Positions 34,896 to 43,012 of a stretch of DNA of 51,304 bases are shown one piece after another. The stretch is taken from assembly GCF_000934765.1 (NCBI RefSeq), contig NZ_JYNN01000002.1, positions 98,777 to 150,080 of the forward strand. Direction: 5' to 3'. The DNA is from Thiomicrospira microaerophila. GTDB lineage: Bacteria; Pseudomonadota; Gammaproteobacteria; Thiomicrospirales; Thiomicrospiraceae. Under the pieces are notes generated by a model, which saw nothing but the letters and a program-made list of their open reading frames with translations, was not told the origin of the DNA and did not search any database. Each line of letters opens with the position of its first letter. Positions within the stretch are counted from its first letter, which is position 1. A program made the position numbers and the translations under genes.

Positions 34896-35957
34896 CTAGC
34901 TGAAGTTGGTATTATTTTTAAGTCTAACAGCGCGATTAACAATCACCATTTGGGTTATAAAAAGTAATATAAACAAGAAAAACAACCAATGTTCAGCAAT
35001 CCCGAGCTGTAAGTGAAACAAGCCTAATAAGCCAGATAAAATAGCGAGGGTTACAATAATAATGAGTGCTTTTTTGTCCGTTAAGCCAAATAAAATCAAC
35101 AGATGGTGAATATGGTTCTGGTCAGCCTTAAACGGCGACATACCGTTATACAGACGCACAAACATAACACTAAATACATCGAGAATAGGGATTAACAATA
35201 AAAATACTACACCGATCGGGGTTAAAAAATCGGATTGCTCATTGTGGGTTGCGATTAATAACCAAGCGCAAAAATAACCGAGCAACGTACTCCCAGCATC
35301 CCCTAAAAAAACCTTGCGTTTAGAGCCCGCAAGCCCAAGATTAAATACCAAAAAAACACCAAGAGCAATCAAAAGAGAGCTAGCAACAAGAAAGAATATA
35401 TTTTCAAATGAAGGATTTAACGCAATAACAAAACACAATACCACAGCCGCCAAACCGGCAGACAAGCCATCAATGCCGTCAATCATATTAAAGGCATTGA
35501 TAGCCGTCACGACTGCCGCAATGGTAAAAAGCGTTGCCCAGTCGCCTAAAAAAAGCGCTGTGCCCGGAAGGATGAAGCCCAAGCTAAGTACCGCGTTATC
35601 GGCACCTACTACTAATAAGCTTGCGGCCACGATTTGGGCGAACAGACGAGCCGTTGGTTTAATATGGTTTCGATCATCCACGAAGCCCGTAGCAAATAAC
35701 ACTAAGGCCCCCGCGATAACATACATATAATCAGCCGTTAAAAAACCACTCACCATGATTTCAAGCGTAACCACTAAAAAGAAAATCAGAAACAGCCCGA
35801 CACCACCGACCAACGGCGTGCCCTCTTTATGAAGGTGGCGCTCTAAATGAGGGGTATGGATAAGTTTAAAATACGGTGCCCAATGGTAAGCTTTATAAAA
35901 AACAATAAATGAGATAACTAAAATTAAACAATAAAAAAATACAATTTCAAAGTGCAT
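34896..35957 (-). CDS. WecA-like undecaprenyl-phosphate sugar-1-phosphate transferase
   Basis: A 353-residue polytopic membrane enzyme of the MraY/WecA family, which loads a HexNAc-1-phosphate onto undecaprenyl phosphate. Motifs are [28 protein letters not shown] and [12 protein letters not shown]. It has about ten or eleven membrane helices. MraY specificity is less likely because there is no cell-wall cluster. WecA or a capsule/O-antigen initiator fits the neighbouring polysaccharide locus, though transcription is in the opposite direction. ATG 35957 is chosen; GTG 35966 is possible. It lies 37 bp upstream of trpS. Confidence 0.88.
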   Translation of the reverse strand: MHFEIVFFYCLILVISFIVFYKAYHWAPYFKLIHTPHLERHLHKEGTPLVGGVGLFLIFFLVVTLEIMVSGFLTADYMYVIAGALVLFATGFVDDRNHIKPTARLFAQIVAASLLVVGADNAVLSLGFILPGTALFLGDWATLFTIAAVVTAINAFNMIDGIDGLSAGLAAVVLCFVIALNPSFENIFFLVASSLLIALGVFLVFNLGLAGSKRKVFLGDAGSTLLGYFCAWLLIATHNEQSDFLTPIGVVFLLLIPILDVFSVMFVRLYNGMSPFKADQNHIHHLLILFGLTDKKALIIIVTLAILSGLLGLFHLQLGIAEHWLFFLFILLFITQMVIVNRAVRLKNNTNFS

Positions 35958-36095
35958 AGAATTCACAAGTAATGATTGTTGAGCTCACATTTTAGTGTAG
36001 ATTTGTACTTAAGTGAATTGAATGCACTTAAAATAAGGCAAAAAATTACAGTATTCGGAACAGATCCCATCCGCAACACGGAGCCAGCCAACTTG

Positions 36096-36225
36096 CATTG
36101 CGAGGCTAAAAAAACACACGTCATTGCGAGGCTAAAAAAACACACGTCATTGCGAGGCTAAAAAAACACACGTCATTGCGAGGCTAAAAAACCACACGTC
36201 ATTGCGAGGCTAAAAAAACACACGT
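36096..36225. repeat. Five tandem 26-bp units derived from a MITE edge
   Basis: The unit CATTGCGAGGCTAAAAAAAC-ACACGT is repeated five times head to tail, with one base change in unit four. The first 11 bases of each unit copy the edge of the 89-bp MITE core that follows. There are no spacers, so it is not a CRISPR. It probably arose by slippage or tandem duplication of the core boundary. Confidence 0.92.
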
Positions 36226-36312
36226 CATTGCGAGGCCAAAGGCCGCGGCAATCTCTCGCAGACTGCGCACGCCCTTGAAAGATTGCCGCGTCGCTGCGCT
36301 CCTCGCAATGAC
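36224..36312. mobile_element. MITE family 1, copy 4 (core only)
   Basis: The 89-bp palindromic core is intact in length, but no CAGGGCAAAC ends are found on either side. It is a relic to which the tandem array is attached. Confidence 0.8.
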
Positions 36313-36383
36313 CGACACCCATGGAAGCCAGCTATAGGCGCGCGTGAATACCTTAGACGTGTGGGGTCGCGGAATAAAGAAAT

Positions 36384-36414
36384 TTGCCAGAGTTCTGGGG
36401 CCTTGGTGTATAAT
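36384..36414 (+). promoter_or_regulatory. Candidate promoter of the capsule locus
   Basis: A perfect TATAAT (36409-36414) follows a TTGCCA -35-like box with a 19-base spacer, which is longer than ideal. It lies about 50 bp before the lipoprotein ATG and is the best candidate for the start of the 36467-51233 unit. Confidence 0.45.
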
Positions 36415-36466
36415 CTCGTGAATTAAACCTGTTTTTAAGCAATCAAAAATACTAGGCTCAAGAAAT

Positions 36467-36793
36467 ATGCGCGCACCTACGAATAACGTAAAAATTATTT
36501 TATTCACGGCAACCTTGCTTACAGCGGGTTGCCAAACACATCCGGTAGCCACCAGCTCACAACCTGCCGAGCAGAGCGCAAATAGCGCGGCGCTCGCTAT
36601 CCCAGCCGACCAGAACGCTTTTATATTGCCTTATTCGCCTTGGGGTGAACAGGTTCAGGTGGTTAATATCGATCGCTATACCGCGGCAAGTGGGAGACAC
36701 TGCGCGCGCTTAGAGCTAGCGCCGCCTCAAAACCAAACAGCCCTAGTTTGTCAAAATCCAGCAGGCGAGTGGCATCCTGCCCGTCAATTCTAA
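36467..36793 (+). CDS. Small lipoprotein preceding the capsule export genes
   Basis: A 108-residue protein with a type-II signal ending in the lipobox LLTAGC (Cys22), so it should be anchored by lipid. A low-complexity linker precedes a compact C-terminal domain with YTAASGRHCARLEL and CQNPAGEWHPARQF. The two remaining Cys could form a disulfide. It resembles the small lipoproteins (DVU3141-like) found beside polysaccharide export genes. The exact role is unknown. It is 84 bp upstream of kpsD on the same strand, suggesting a part in capsule export. Confidence 0.75.
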   Translation: MRAPTNNVKIILFTATLLTAGCQTHPVATSSQPAEQSANSAALAIPADQNAFILPYSPWGEQVQVVNIDRYTAASGRHCARLELAPPQNQTALVCQNPAGEWHPARQF

Positions 36794-36877
36794 ATACGCT
36801 AAATACGCAAAATACACAAAAACAACGGTCAGCCAATAACAGACAAATAACAAGCAGCGCATAATAAGAAGTTAAAC

Positions 36878-38608
36878 ATGAAGCTAAAAACACAACACCT
36901 AAACGCAATCAAACGCACCCAGCTTGGCTTAAAAAGCCTACTAGCAGGCCTGGTTCTGCTTATCGCGCCCCAGGTTTATGCCCTGGGTGATGCGGCGGGT
37001 AATTTACCTAGTGGTCAACAAGCCTCGGCCATGACCGCCGATCAAGCGGCACAAAACCAACAACAAACCTGGCAAACCGCCAGTTTTCAAGCCCAAAGCG
37101 CCAAGCCTCAGGCGGCTGAAAGCCTATTCGGTGAACAGCTTTTTGCCGGTGGATTTAGTGGTGTGCGAGCAGACGGCATGAACCAAAATTACCGCGTACT
37201 GCCTGGCGATCAAGTGATTATTCGTATCTGGGGTAATATCGAAGCCGAGCGTGTCGTCCCCGTCGATACCCAAGGCAATATCTTTATCCCCAGCATTGGC
37301 CCGGTTCAAGTGCTCGGTCTATCCCCCAGCCAGCTGGATGCCAAGGTGCGCGGCTCGGTTAAAAGCATCTACAAAAGCAATGTAGAAGTCTATACCCAAT
37401 TACAAGGCGTTCAGCCTGTTGGCGTTTATGTGTCGGGTTATGTGCCCAACCCAGGGCGCTATGCCGGCACACCGCATGACTCCGTGCTGTTTTTCCTTCA
37501 CCAGGCAGGTGGCATCGACCCAAAAACCGGCAGCTTCCGCCAAATCCAAATTTTACGCGAACAAAAAGTCATCGCGGATATTGACCTCTACGACTTTATC
37601 GTATCGGGAGAGGTCCCCACCCATCAATTTCAAGAAGGCGATGTTATTTTGGTAAAACAGCAGGGCGCTAAAGTCACCTTGCAAAAAACCAGCGTGCTGC
37701 CATTCCAACAACTCCACTTTGAACTCAACCAACAACACATGATGGGCAGCGATTTATTGCGCTATACCCAATTCCCCTCCAATATCTCGCATGTATTGTT
37801 AAGTGGAACACGCCAAACGCTGCCCTATAACCAATACCTAACCCTAGAAGACTTTAAAAACAGCGAACTCAATAGCGGCGACATCATCAACCCGCAAGCC
37901 GATATGCGCAACAATAACATCATCATCAAACTCGAAGGCAGCTTTCTAGGCCAATCCCACTTTGTCTTGCCAAAAAACGCACGCCTAGCCGAACTCCTCG
38001 ACAATATCCCGGTGGATGCCGATCTTACCGATATCGCCAGTATTTCCATTCGTCGAGAAGCCGTAGCAGAAAAGCAAAAGCAATCGCTTGATGCCAGTTT
38101 GCGTCGCTTAGAAACCACCTACCTGACCGCCTCATCCTCAACGCCGCAAGAAGCCGCGATACGGGTGCAAGAAGCCCAATTGATTACCGAATTTGTGCAA
38201 CGTGCGCAGCAGATAGAACCAAATGGTCGAATGGTCGTCGCCACGGCGGAGGGCATTATGAATGTACGCCTGCAGGATGGCGACATTATCACCATCCCCA
38301 CTCAATCCGAAGCCGTCATGACATCTGGTCAGGTCCTCGTGCCGACCGCATTAGTCTATAGAAAAGGCATGACTGTCCAAGACTACATAGACCTATCTGG
38401 CGGCTTTACACGCCAAGCCGACAAAAAAAGCATCGTGTTGATACGCCAAAGTGGCGAAGTCATCGCGGATCGCACCGCGCCGGTTTACCCCGGTGATGAA
38501 ATCCTAGTGTTACCCAAAGTACCAACCAAAAATATCCAGCTCGCCACCAGTATCACCCAAATACTCTACCAAATTGCGATTGCCGCCAAAGTCGCGCTGG
38601 ATTTATAA
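36878..38608 (+). CDS. kpsD: Polysaccharide export outer-membrane protein, KpsD-like
   Basis: A 576-residue exported protein. After the signal peptide (~1-35), a Poly_export domain begins at YRVLPGDQVIIRIWG (~100), followed by SLBB-type beta-grasp repeats, one of which starts VLVPTALVYRKGMTVQDYIDLSGG. The C terminus has a short helix. No lipobox is seen, in line with KpsD rather than Wza. It forms the outer-membrane/periplasmic channel for ABC-exported capsule. It is followed after 3 bp by the kpsM-like gene. Confidence 0.88.
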   Translation: MKLKTQHLNAIKRTQLGLKSLLAGLVLLIAPQVYALGDAAGNLPSGQQASAMTADQAAQNQQQTWQTASFQAQSAKPQAAESLFGEQLFAGGFSGVRADGMNQNYRVLPGDQVIIRIWGNIEAERVVPVDTQGNIFIPSIGPVQVLGLSPSQLDAKVRGSVKSIYKSNVEVYTQLQGVQPVGVYVSGYVPNPGRYAGTPHDSVLFFLHQAGGIDPKTGSFRQIQILREQKVIADIDLYDFIVSGEVPTHQFQEGDVILVKQQGAKVTLQKTSVLPFQQLHFELNQQHMMGSDLLRYTQFPSNISHVLLSGTRQTLPYNQYLTLEDFKNSELNSGDIINPQADMRNNNIIIKLEGSFLGQSHFVLPKNARLAELLDNIPVDADLTDIASISIRREAVAEKQKQSLDASLRRLETTYLTASSSTPQEAAIRVQEAQLITEFVQRAQQIEPNGRMVVATAEGIMNVRLQDGDIITIPTQSEAVMTSGQVLVPTALVYRKGMTVQDYIDLSGGFTRQADKKSIVLIRQSGEVIADRTAPVYPGDEILVLPKVPTKNIQLATSITQILYQIAIAAKVALDL

Positions 38609-38611
38609 GTT

Positions 38612-39403
38612 ATGCTAACCCAGCGCACCCCATGGCAAATCACCCGCAGCGTATGGTATGCGCTTTATATGCGAGAATTATTAGCGCGAGTCATAAATAA
38701 TCGATTTGCATGGTTCTGGATGGTGTTTGAACCTCTAGCATTTATTGCCATTATGGTAGCGGTAAGGGTGGTGGTATTTGGAAGGGAAAAAGTGTTAATT
38801 AATGCTGATTTTATTCCTTGGCTAATTGTTGGTTTATTAAGCTTTTTCTTGTTTAGAGAGCAAATGATCAGGCTAATGGGTGCAGTAACTGCAAACAAAG
38901 CACTTTACGCATATCGTCAAGTAAAACCTGTTGATACGGTGTTTGTCAGGAGTGGGTTAGAAGGGCTGTTGAAAACATTCGTGTTTTCACTGTTTATTGT
39001 CTTTGGGCTTTTGTTAGCGATTCCTATGTGGCCGCAAGATTGGTGGGTAGTGTTATATGCATGGCTTTCACTCTGGGCATTAGGGTTTGGTATAGGCTTA
39101 ACCCTATCGGTGTTAGCCACAATGGTAGAAGAAGTGGGCATAATATTTAGAATGCTCACCTTGCCACTGTTACTGATCTCAGGTGTTATTATCCCCTTAA
39201 CCTATCTGCCTCATCATTTAGTTGAATATTTGCTATATAACCCAATCGTGCACGGTATAGAAACAATAAGACTCGGTTTTTACCCAGACTACCACACAGT
39301 CCAAGGAATAACGATGCAGTATTTATGGTACTGGGCGCTATCCACCACAGCTTTAGGATTAATATTACACCTGCGCTTTGAAGCTAAGTTAAAAACCAAG
39401 TAA
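38612..39403 (+). CDS. kpsM: Capsule ABC-transporter permease, KpsM-like
   Basis: A 263-residue ABC-2-type permease with about six membrane helices, starting with TPWQITRSVWYALYMRELLA (typical of KpsM/BexB/CtrC). It moves the lipid-linked polymer across the inner membrane with KpsT. The gene lies 3 bp after kpsD and 13 bp before kpsT. It is more AT-rich than kpsD. Confidence 0.92.
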   Translation: MLTQRTPWQITRSVWYALYMRELLARVINNRFAWFWMVFEPLAFIAIMVAVRVVVFGREKVLINADFIPWLIVGLLSFFLFREQMIRLMGAVTANKALYAYRQVKPVDTVFVRSGLEGLLKTFVFSLFIVFGLLLAIPMWPQDWWVVLYAWLSLWALGFGIGLTLSVLATMVEEVGIIFRMLTLPLLLISGVIIPLTYLPHHLVEYLLYNPIVHGIETIRLGFYPDYHTVQGITMQYLWYWALSTTALGLILHLRFEAKLKTK

Positions 39404-39416
39404 TTTCAATATAGAC

Positions 39417-40208
39417 ATGATAGAAATAAAAAACCTATACAAACGCTACCATAACCACCATGCGAACAGCTGGGTTTTGGAAAATGTAAACTTAACCATA
39501 CCGCCAAATGTCAGCGTTGGCCTAGTAGGCCCAAATGGCGCTGGCAAATCCACACTTCTGCGACTTATTGGTGGAATGGATACCCCCGATAAAGGTGAAG
39601 TAATTCGGCACAGCTCTCTATCTTGGCCTGTTGGCCTGTCGGGTGGTTTACAAACATCGTTAACAGGGCGAGAAAATGCTAAATTTGTAGCGCGACTATA
39701 TGTGCCGGAAAAAGACGTGCCAAATATCGTTAAAAAAGTAGAAGACTTTGCCGAAATAGGCGCAGCATTTAATGATCCGGTAAAAACCTATTCATCCGGT
39801 ATGAAGTCCAGACTAAGTTTTGGCCTATCACTGGCATTTGATTTTGATGTTTACATATCAGACGAAGCCACCGCGGTAGGTGATAAAGCCTTCAAAGAAA
39901 AAGCCAGTAAAGCCTTCAAAGAAAAAGTAGGTCAAGCTAGCTTAATTATTGTCTCTCATTCTACAGGAATACTAAAAGAACTATGCCAAGCGGGTATATG
40001 GTTGGATCAAGGCAAAGCAATATGGTATGACGACATAAATGAAGCTATCGAAGCCTACTACCAAAGTGCGGGCTTTAGCGACAAGAAAAAACTCAACTAC
40101 CGTCGGATAGCAAGAAAATATAAAAAAATGGCAAATGCCCAAAAACAAAAAATTAGCGCGTTGCAAAATCAGATTACAGAACTACAAGAGGCCAATCCCA
40201 ACCCATGA
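39417..40208 (+). CDS. kpsT: Capsule ABC-transporter ATPase, KpsT-like
   Basis: A 263-residue ATPase. The Walker A is GPNGAGKSTLLRLIGG, the signature is YSSGMKSRLSFGLSLAF and the Walker B is DVYISDEATAVGD. The family lacks the usual LSGGQ. A C-terminal coiled extension (~225-263, KKMANAQKQKISALQNQITE) is longer than in E. coli KpsT (~220 residues) and may contact KpsE or the polymer. Its stop overlaps the next start by 4 bp (ATGA). Confidence 0.93.
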   Translation: MIEIKNLYKRYHNHHANSWVLENVNLTIPPNVSVGLVGPNGAGKSTLLRLIGGMDTPDKGEVIRHSSLSWPVGLSGGLQTSLTGRENAKFVARLYVPEKDVPNIVKKVEDFAEIGAAFNDPVKTYSSGMKSRLSFGLSLAFDFDVYISDEATAVGDKAFKEKASKAFKEKVGQASLIIVSHSTGILKELCQAGIWLDQGKAIWYDDINEAIEAYYQSAGFSDKKKLNYRRIARKYKKMANAQKQKISALQNQITELQEANPNP

Positions 40209-41290
40209 CAAACACATTCAAACCTTACTGGTATCTATCCCTCGTGCTGATATTCGCCGTCGGGGTATACTGGCATTTTTTTGCAACAGATCGTTATGTT
40301 TCGCAAAGTCATGTTGTGCTAGAAAGCCCTAAAGTTGCCATGCCACAGATGACCATGCAAAGCATGCTAACAGGCACAAGCTCCGGAAATAAAGCCGACA
40401 TGCTTTTACTCCGTGATCACCTGCTTTCCGTTGATATGCTAAAAAAATTAGACGCCCAACTTAACATTCGTCAACACTATACGACCCCAGAAGCAGATTA
40501 CTTTACTCGGCTTAGCGCGCAAGACCTGCCGATTGAAAAATTGCACGACTACATGCAGCGAAGAATCAAAATAGAACTAGATGAATACGCCCAGTTACTC
40601 CGCGTTAGAGTCGAAGCATTTACGCCCGAAAAAGCACAAAAAATTAATGAGTTTTTGCTCAAAGAAGGCGAAGCCCATATGAATGAGATGGGAAAACGCC
40701 TCGCCCAAGAGCAAATCAACTTTTTAGAGCAACAACTAAAACAACTTGAAAACAACTTTGATCAAGCTCTACAAGACCTACTTGACTTTCAGAATAAGAT
40801 CGGACTTGTCTCACCCCAAGGAAATATTGAAAGCATTAGCGGTATCATCACCAGTTTGCAAGCAGAGCTGGCTAAATCACAAGCTAAAAAAGCCGCACTA
40901 TCACAGTTTCAAAGTGCACAGTCCTCTGAAATAATAAGGGTCGAATCAGAGATTCAGGCACTAACAAATCAAATAAATATCGAAAGGCAAAAGCTTGCCC
41001 AGCAATCCGGTGAAGCACTTAATGCCGTAACCTCTCAGTTTCAAATACTAGATTTCAGGTTGCAGTTTGCCCGAGAAAGCTACTCCGCCGCACTCGCCGC
41101 GCTAGAAGGCACGCGTATAGAAGCCGCGCGCACCCTCAAGCAAGTATCCGTTTTACAAAGCGCAAGCCTCCCCGAATACGCAATAGAGCCAAGAAGGCTG
41201 TATAATTCCACGGTATTTGCAATTGTAATGCTATTTTTGACATTAATAGCACACATGGTGGTGCTCATTATCAAAGACCATAAAGCCTAA
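40205..41290 (+). CDS. kpsE: Capsule export inner-membrane protein, KpsE-like
   Basis: A 361-residue polysaccharide co-polymerase of the KpsE/BexC/CtrB type. Membrane helices near residues 7-24 and 335-355 flank a long periplasmic coiled coil (~130-260) and a conserved ASLPEYAIEPRRLYN before the second helix. It links KpsM/T to KpsD. It overlaps kpsT by 4 bp, so translation is coupled. Confidence 0.9.
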   Translation: MTNTFKPYWYLSLVLIFAVGVYWHFFATDRYVSQSHVVLESPKVAMPQMTMQSMLTGTSSGNKADMLLLRDHLLSVDMLKKLDAQLNIRQHYTTPEADYFTRLSAQDLPIEKLHDYMQRRIKIELDEYAQLLRVRVEAFTPEKAQKINEFLLKEGEAHMNEMGKRLAQEQINFLEQQLKQLENNFDQALQDLLDFQNKIGLVSPQGNIESISGIITSLQAELAKSQAKKAALSQFQSAQSSEIIRVESEIQALTNQINIERQKLAQQSGEALNAVTSQFQILDFRLQFARESYSAALAALEGTRIEAARTLKQVSVLQSASLPEYAIEPRRLYNSTVFAIVMLFLTLIAHMVVLIIKDHKA

Positions 41291-41312
41291 AATAAGTAAC
41301 GGACCAATCACT

Positions 41313-41738
41313 ATGAAAACAATACTCACCTACGGAACCTTTGACTTGTTTCATATCGGTCATTTAAACTTGCTCGAACGGGCACGAAGTCTTGGCGACA
41401 AACTGATTGTTGCCATCTCAACGGATGAGTTTAACCTAAACATGAAAGGGAAAGTCACCGCCTACCCCTACCAAGACAGAAAGCGTATTCTAGAATCCCT
41501 TTGTTGTGTGGATTTTGTTATCCCTGAGCACAACTGGGAGCAAAAAATTGAAGATGTCAAAACGCACAAAGTTGACACTTTTGTTATGGGGCATGACTGG
41601 GAAGGGGAATTTGACTTTTTAAAAGCCCACTGCGAGGTAATCTACTTGCCAAGAACAAACAACATATCCTCAAGCCAAATTAAAGAGCATATACGTAAGG
41701 GTCAGGTCACACAAATAGCGGGCGAAGCATGTTTCTAA
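41313..41738 (+). CDS. tagD: Glycerol-3-phosphate cytidylyltransferase
   Basis: A 141-residue nucleotidyltransferase that makes CDP-glycerol from CTP and glycerol-3-phosphate. It has TYGTFDLFHIGHLNLLERA with the HxGH motif and RTNNISSSQIK, matching the RTxGISTT-like site of TagD/GCT. A CDP-glycerol donor is what the three downstream glycerophosphotransferases need, so it defines the polymer type. It overlaps the next gene by 10 bp. Confidence 0.93.
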   Translation: MKTILTYGTFDLFHIGHLNLLERARSLGDKLIVAISTDEFNLNMKGKVTAYPYQDRKRILESLCCVDFVIPEHNWEQKIEDVKTHKVDTFVMGHDWEGEFDFLKAHCEVIYLPRTNNISSSQIKEHIRKGQVTQIAGEACF

Positions 41739-43012
41739 CCTTTGCTAACAAGCTGCTAAGATTTGCTTTAGGTTTAAAGCGCGTGGTGTACGATACCCAA
41801 TCTATGCCATTAAAAAACAAGCTTTACGCTGCGCGTATGGTTTATCTCCTCGAAACAGCACAACATGACAAATTAGCCCAGCAGTATCAAAAAACCAAGT
41901 CTAGCTTCCCCGGTCTGGCTAACTACTATCTGGCACACAGCTTAAGCCTAAAGGCACAGTATGAAGCAGCAATCGACCATCTTCAAGTTCACCTTGACCT
42001 CGCGACAACCAATACCGAAGCCGCTTACCTAGCCTGTGAGCTGTATTACAATACCCAACAACGGCCAAAAGCATGGGCTTTGCTGGAGAAAATCGTTCAA
42101 GAGACTTGCCGATTAAAAACCTGGTTAATCATGGCGCAGCTTGTTCAAGACAAATCTGATTTCGAACGCTGGTTATCCAATCTGCAACAAGCCCAAGCGC
42201 AAGGAAAAGCGCCCCAACAACACGCCAACCTACGCCAATATTATATTCAAGCGGCATCGCGTGCCGGAGAGTATGAGCAAGCGATCAATAGGGCGATTGA
42301 AAACATAACAGACCCCCTGCCTTCACCCATAAAAAAACTTAAGTACCTCAAAAAAGCCAGATTCACACCCAAACAAGCCGCTATCGTGCTGCAGGACTTA
42401 AAAACCGCGTTAGATCAAGCATCAATTGAATTCTTTCTAGTGAGTGGAACATTGCTAGGTGCCGTGCGAGAGGGCCAGCTTCTTGCACACGACAAGGATC
42501 TTGATATAGGTATTTGGCAAACCACCACCAGCGTGCAACTTATTCAAGCATTAGGCAAAACAGGAAAATTCAAATTAAACAAATCTCGGTCACCGTTTAC
42601 CATCAAAATTCAACATATAAACGGCATACCCGTAGACATCTTTTACCACATAAAAACCCCAGACACTTATTACCACGAAGTGCTAAAGTGCACATGGCAT
42701 AATGCGCCTTTTACCCTGGCAGAATTGGAATTTCTAGGCGATACCTATCTTGTTCCTGATCCCCCAGAACGTTATCTGGCTGAAAACTATGGCGAAGATT
42801 GGCGACAGCCCAAAAAAGAATTCGACAGCGGTTTCGAAACACCCAATATCCGAGTTAATAACAAGGGTGAAATGATCGTGCACCTAATTAATCAATTGTA
42901 TAGAAACCCTAATCCCAAAACACAAAGCCATTATCTTGAGCAGCTTCAACAGCTAGGCTTAGATCAAGTGCGCCTTGAAAAAATAAAAAACAAACTGGAG
43001 AAAAAACAATGA
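41729..43012 (+). CDS. TPR protein with LicD/fukutin-like transferase domain
   Basis: A 427-residue cytoplasmic protein. The N-terminal half (~1-200) has TPR-like helix pairs. The C-terminal part (~215-380) has FFLVSGTLLGAVREGQ and HDKDLDIGIW, the metal-binding DxD-type motif of LicD/fukutin nucleotidyltransferase-like enzymes, which attach phosphodiester-linked groups such as phosphocholine to glycans. Its donor and acceptor are unknown. A role in decorating or priming the glycerol-phosphate polymer is inferred from context. It overlaps tagD by 10 bp and the next gene by 4 bp. Confidence 0.78.
   Translation: MFLTFANKLLRFALGLKRVVYDTQSMPLKNKLYAARMVYLLETAQHDKLAQQYQKTKSSFPGLANYYLAHSLSLKAQYEAAIDHLQVHLDLATTNTEAAYLACELYYNTQQRPKAWALLEKIVQETCRLKTWLIMAQLVQDKSDFERWLSNLQQAQAQGKAPQQHANLRQYYIQAASRAGEYEQAINRAIENITDPLPSPIKKLKYLKKARFTPKQAAIVLQDLKTALDQASIEFFLVSGTLLGAVREGQLLAHDKDLDIGIWQTTTSVQLIQALGKTGKFKLNKSRSPFTIKIQHINGIPVDIFYHIKTPDTYYHEVLKCTWHNAPFTLAELEFLGDTYLVPDPPERYLAENYGEDWRQPKKEFDSGFETPNIRVNNKGEMIVHLINQLYRNPNPKTQSHYLEQLQQLGLDQVRLEKIKNKLEKKQ

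Larger units (their letters stand above)
35958..36466. other. Repeat-rich intergenic region before the capsule locus
   Basis: A ~500-bp divergent gap between the wecA-like and lipoprotein genes. It contains five 26-bp tandem units, the 89-bp core of MITE family 1 copy 4 and a candidate promoter near 36384. No gene or CRISPR structure is supported. Confidence 0.7.

Noticed and set aside
36096-36225. Short regular repeats resembling a CRISPR array
   Set aside because: Units are contiguous with no spacers, and no cas genes are present. The unit derives from the adjacent MITE core.
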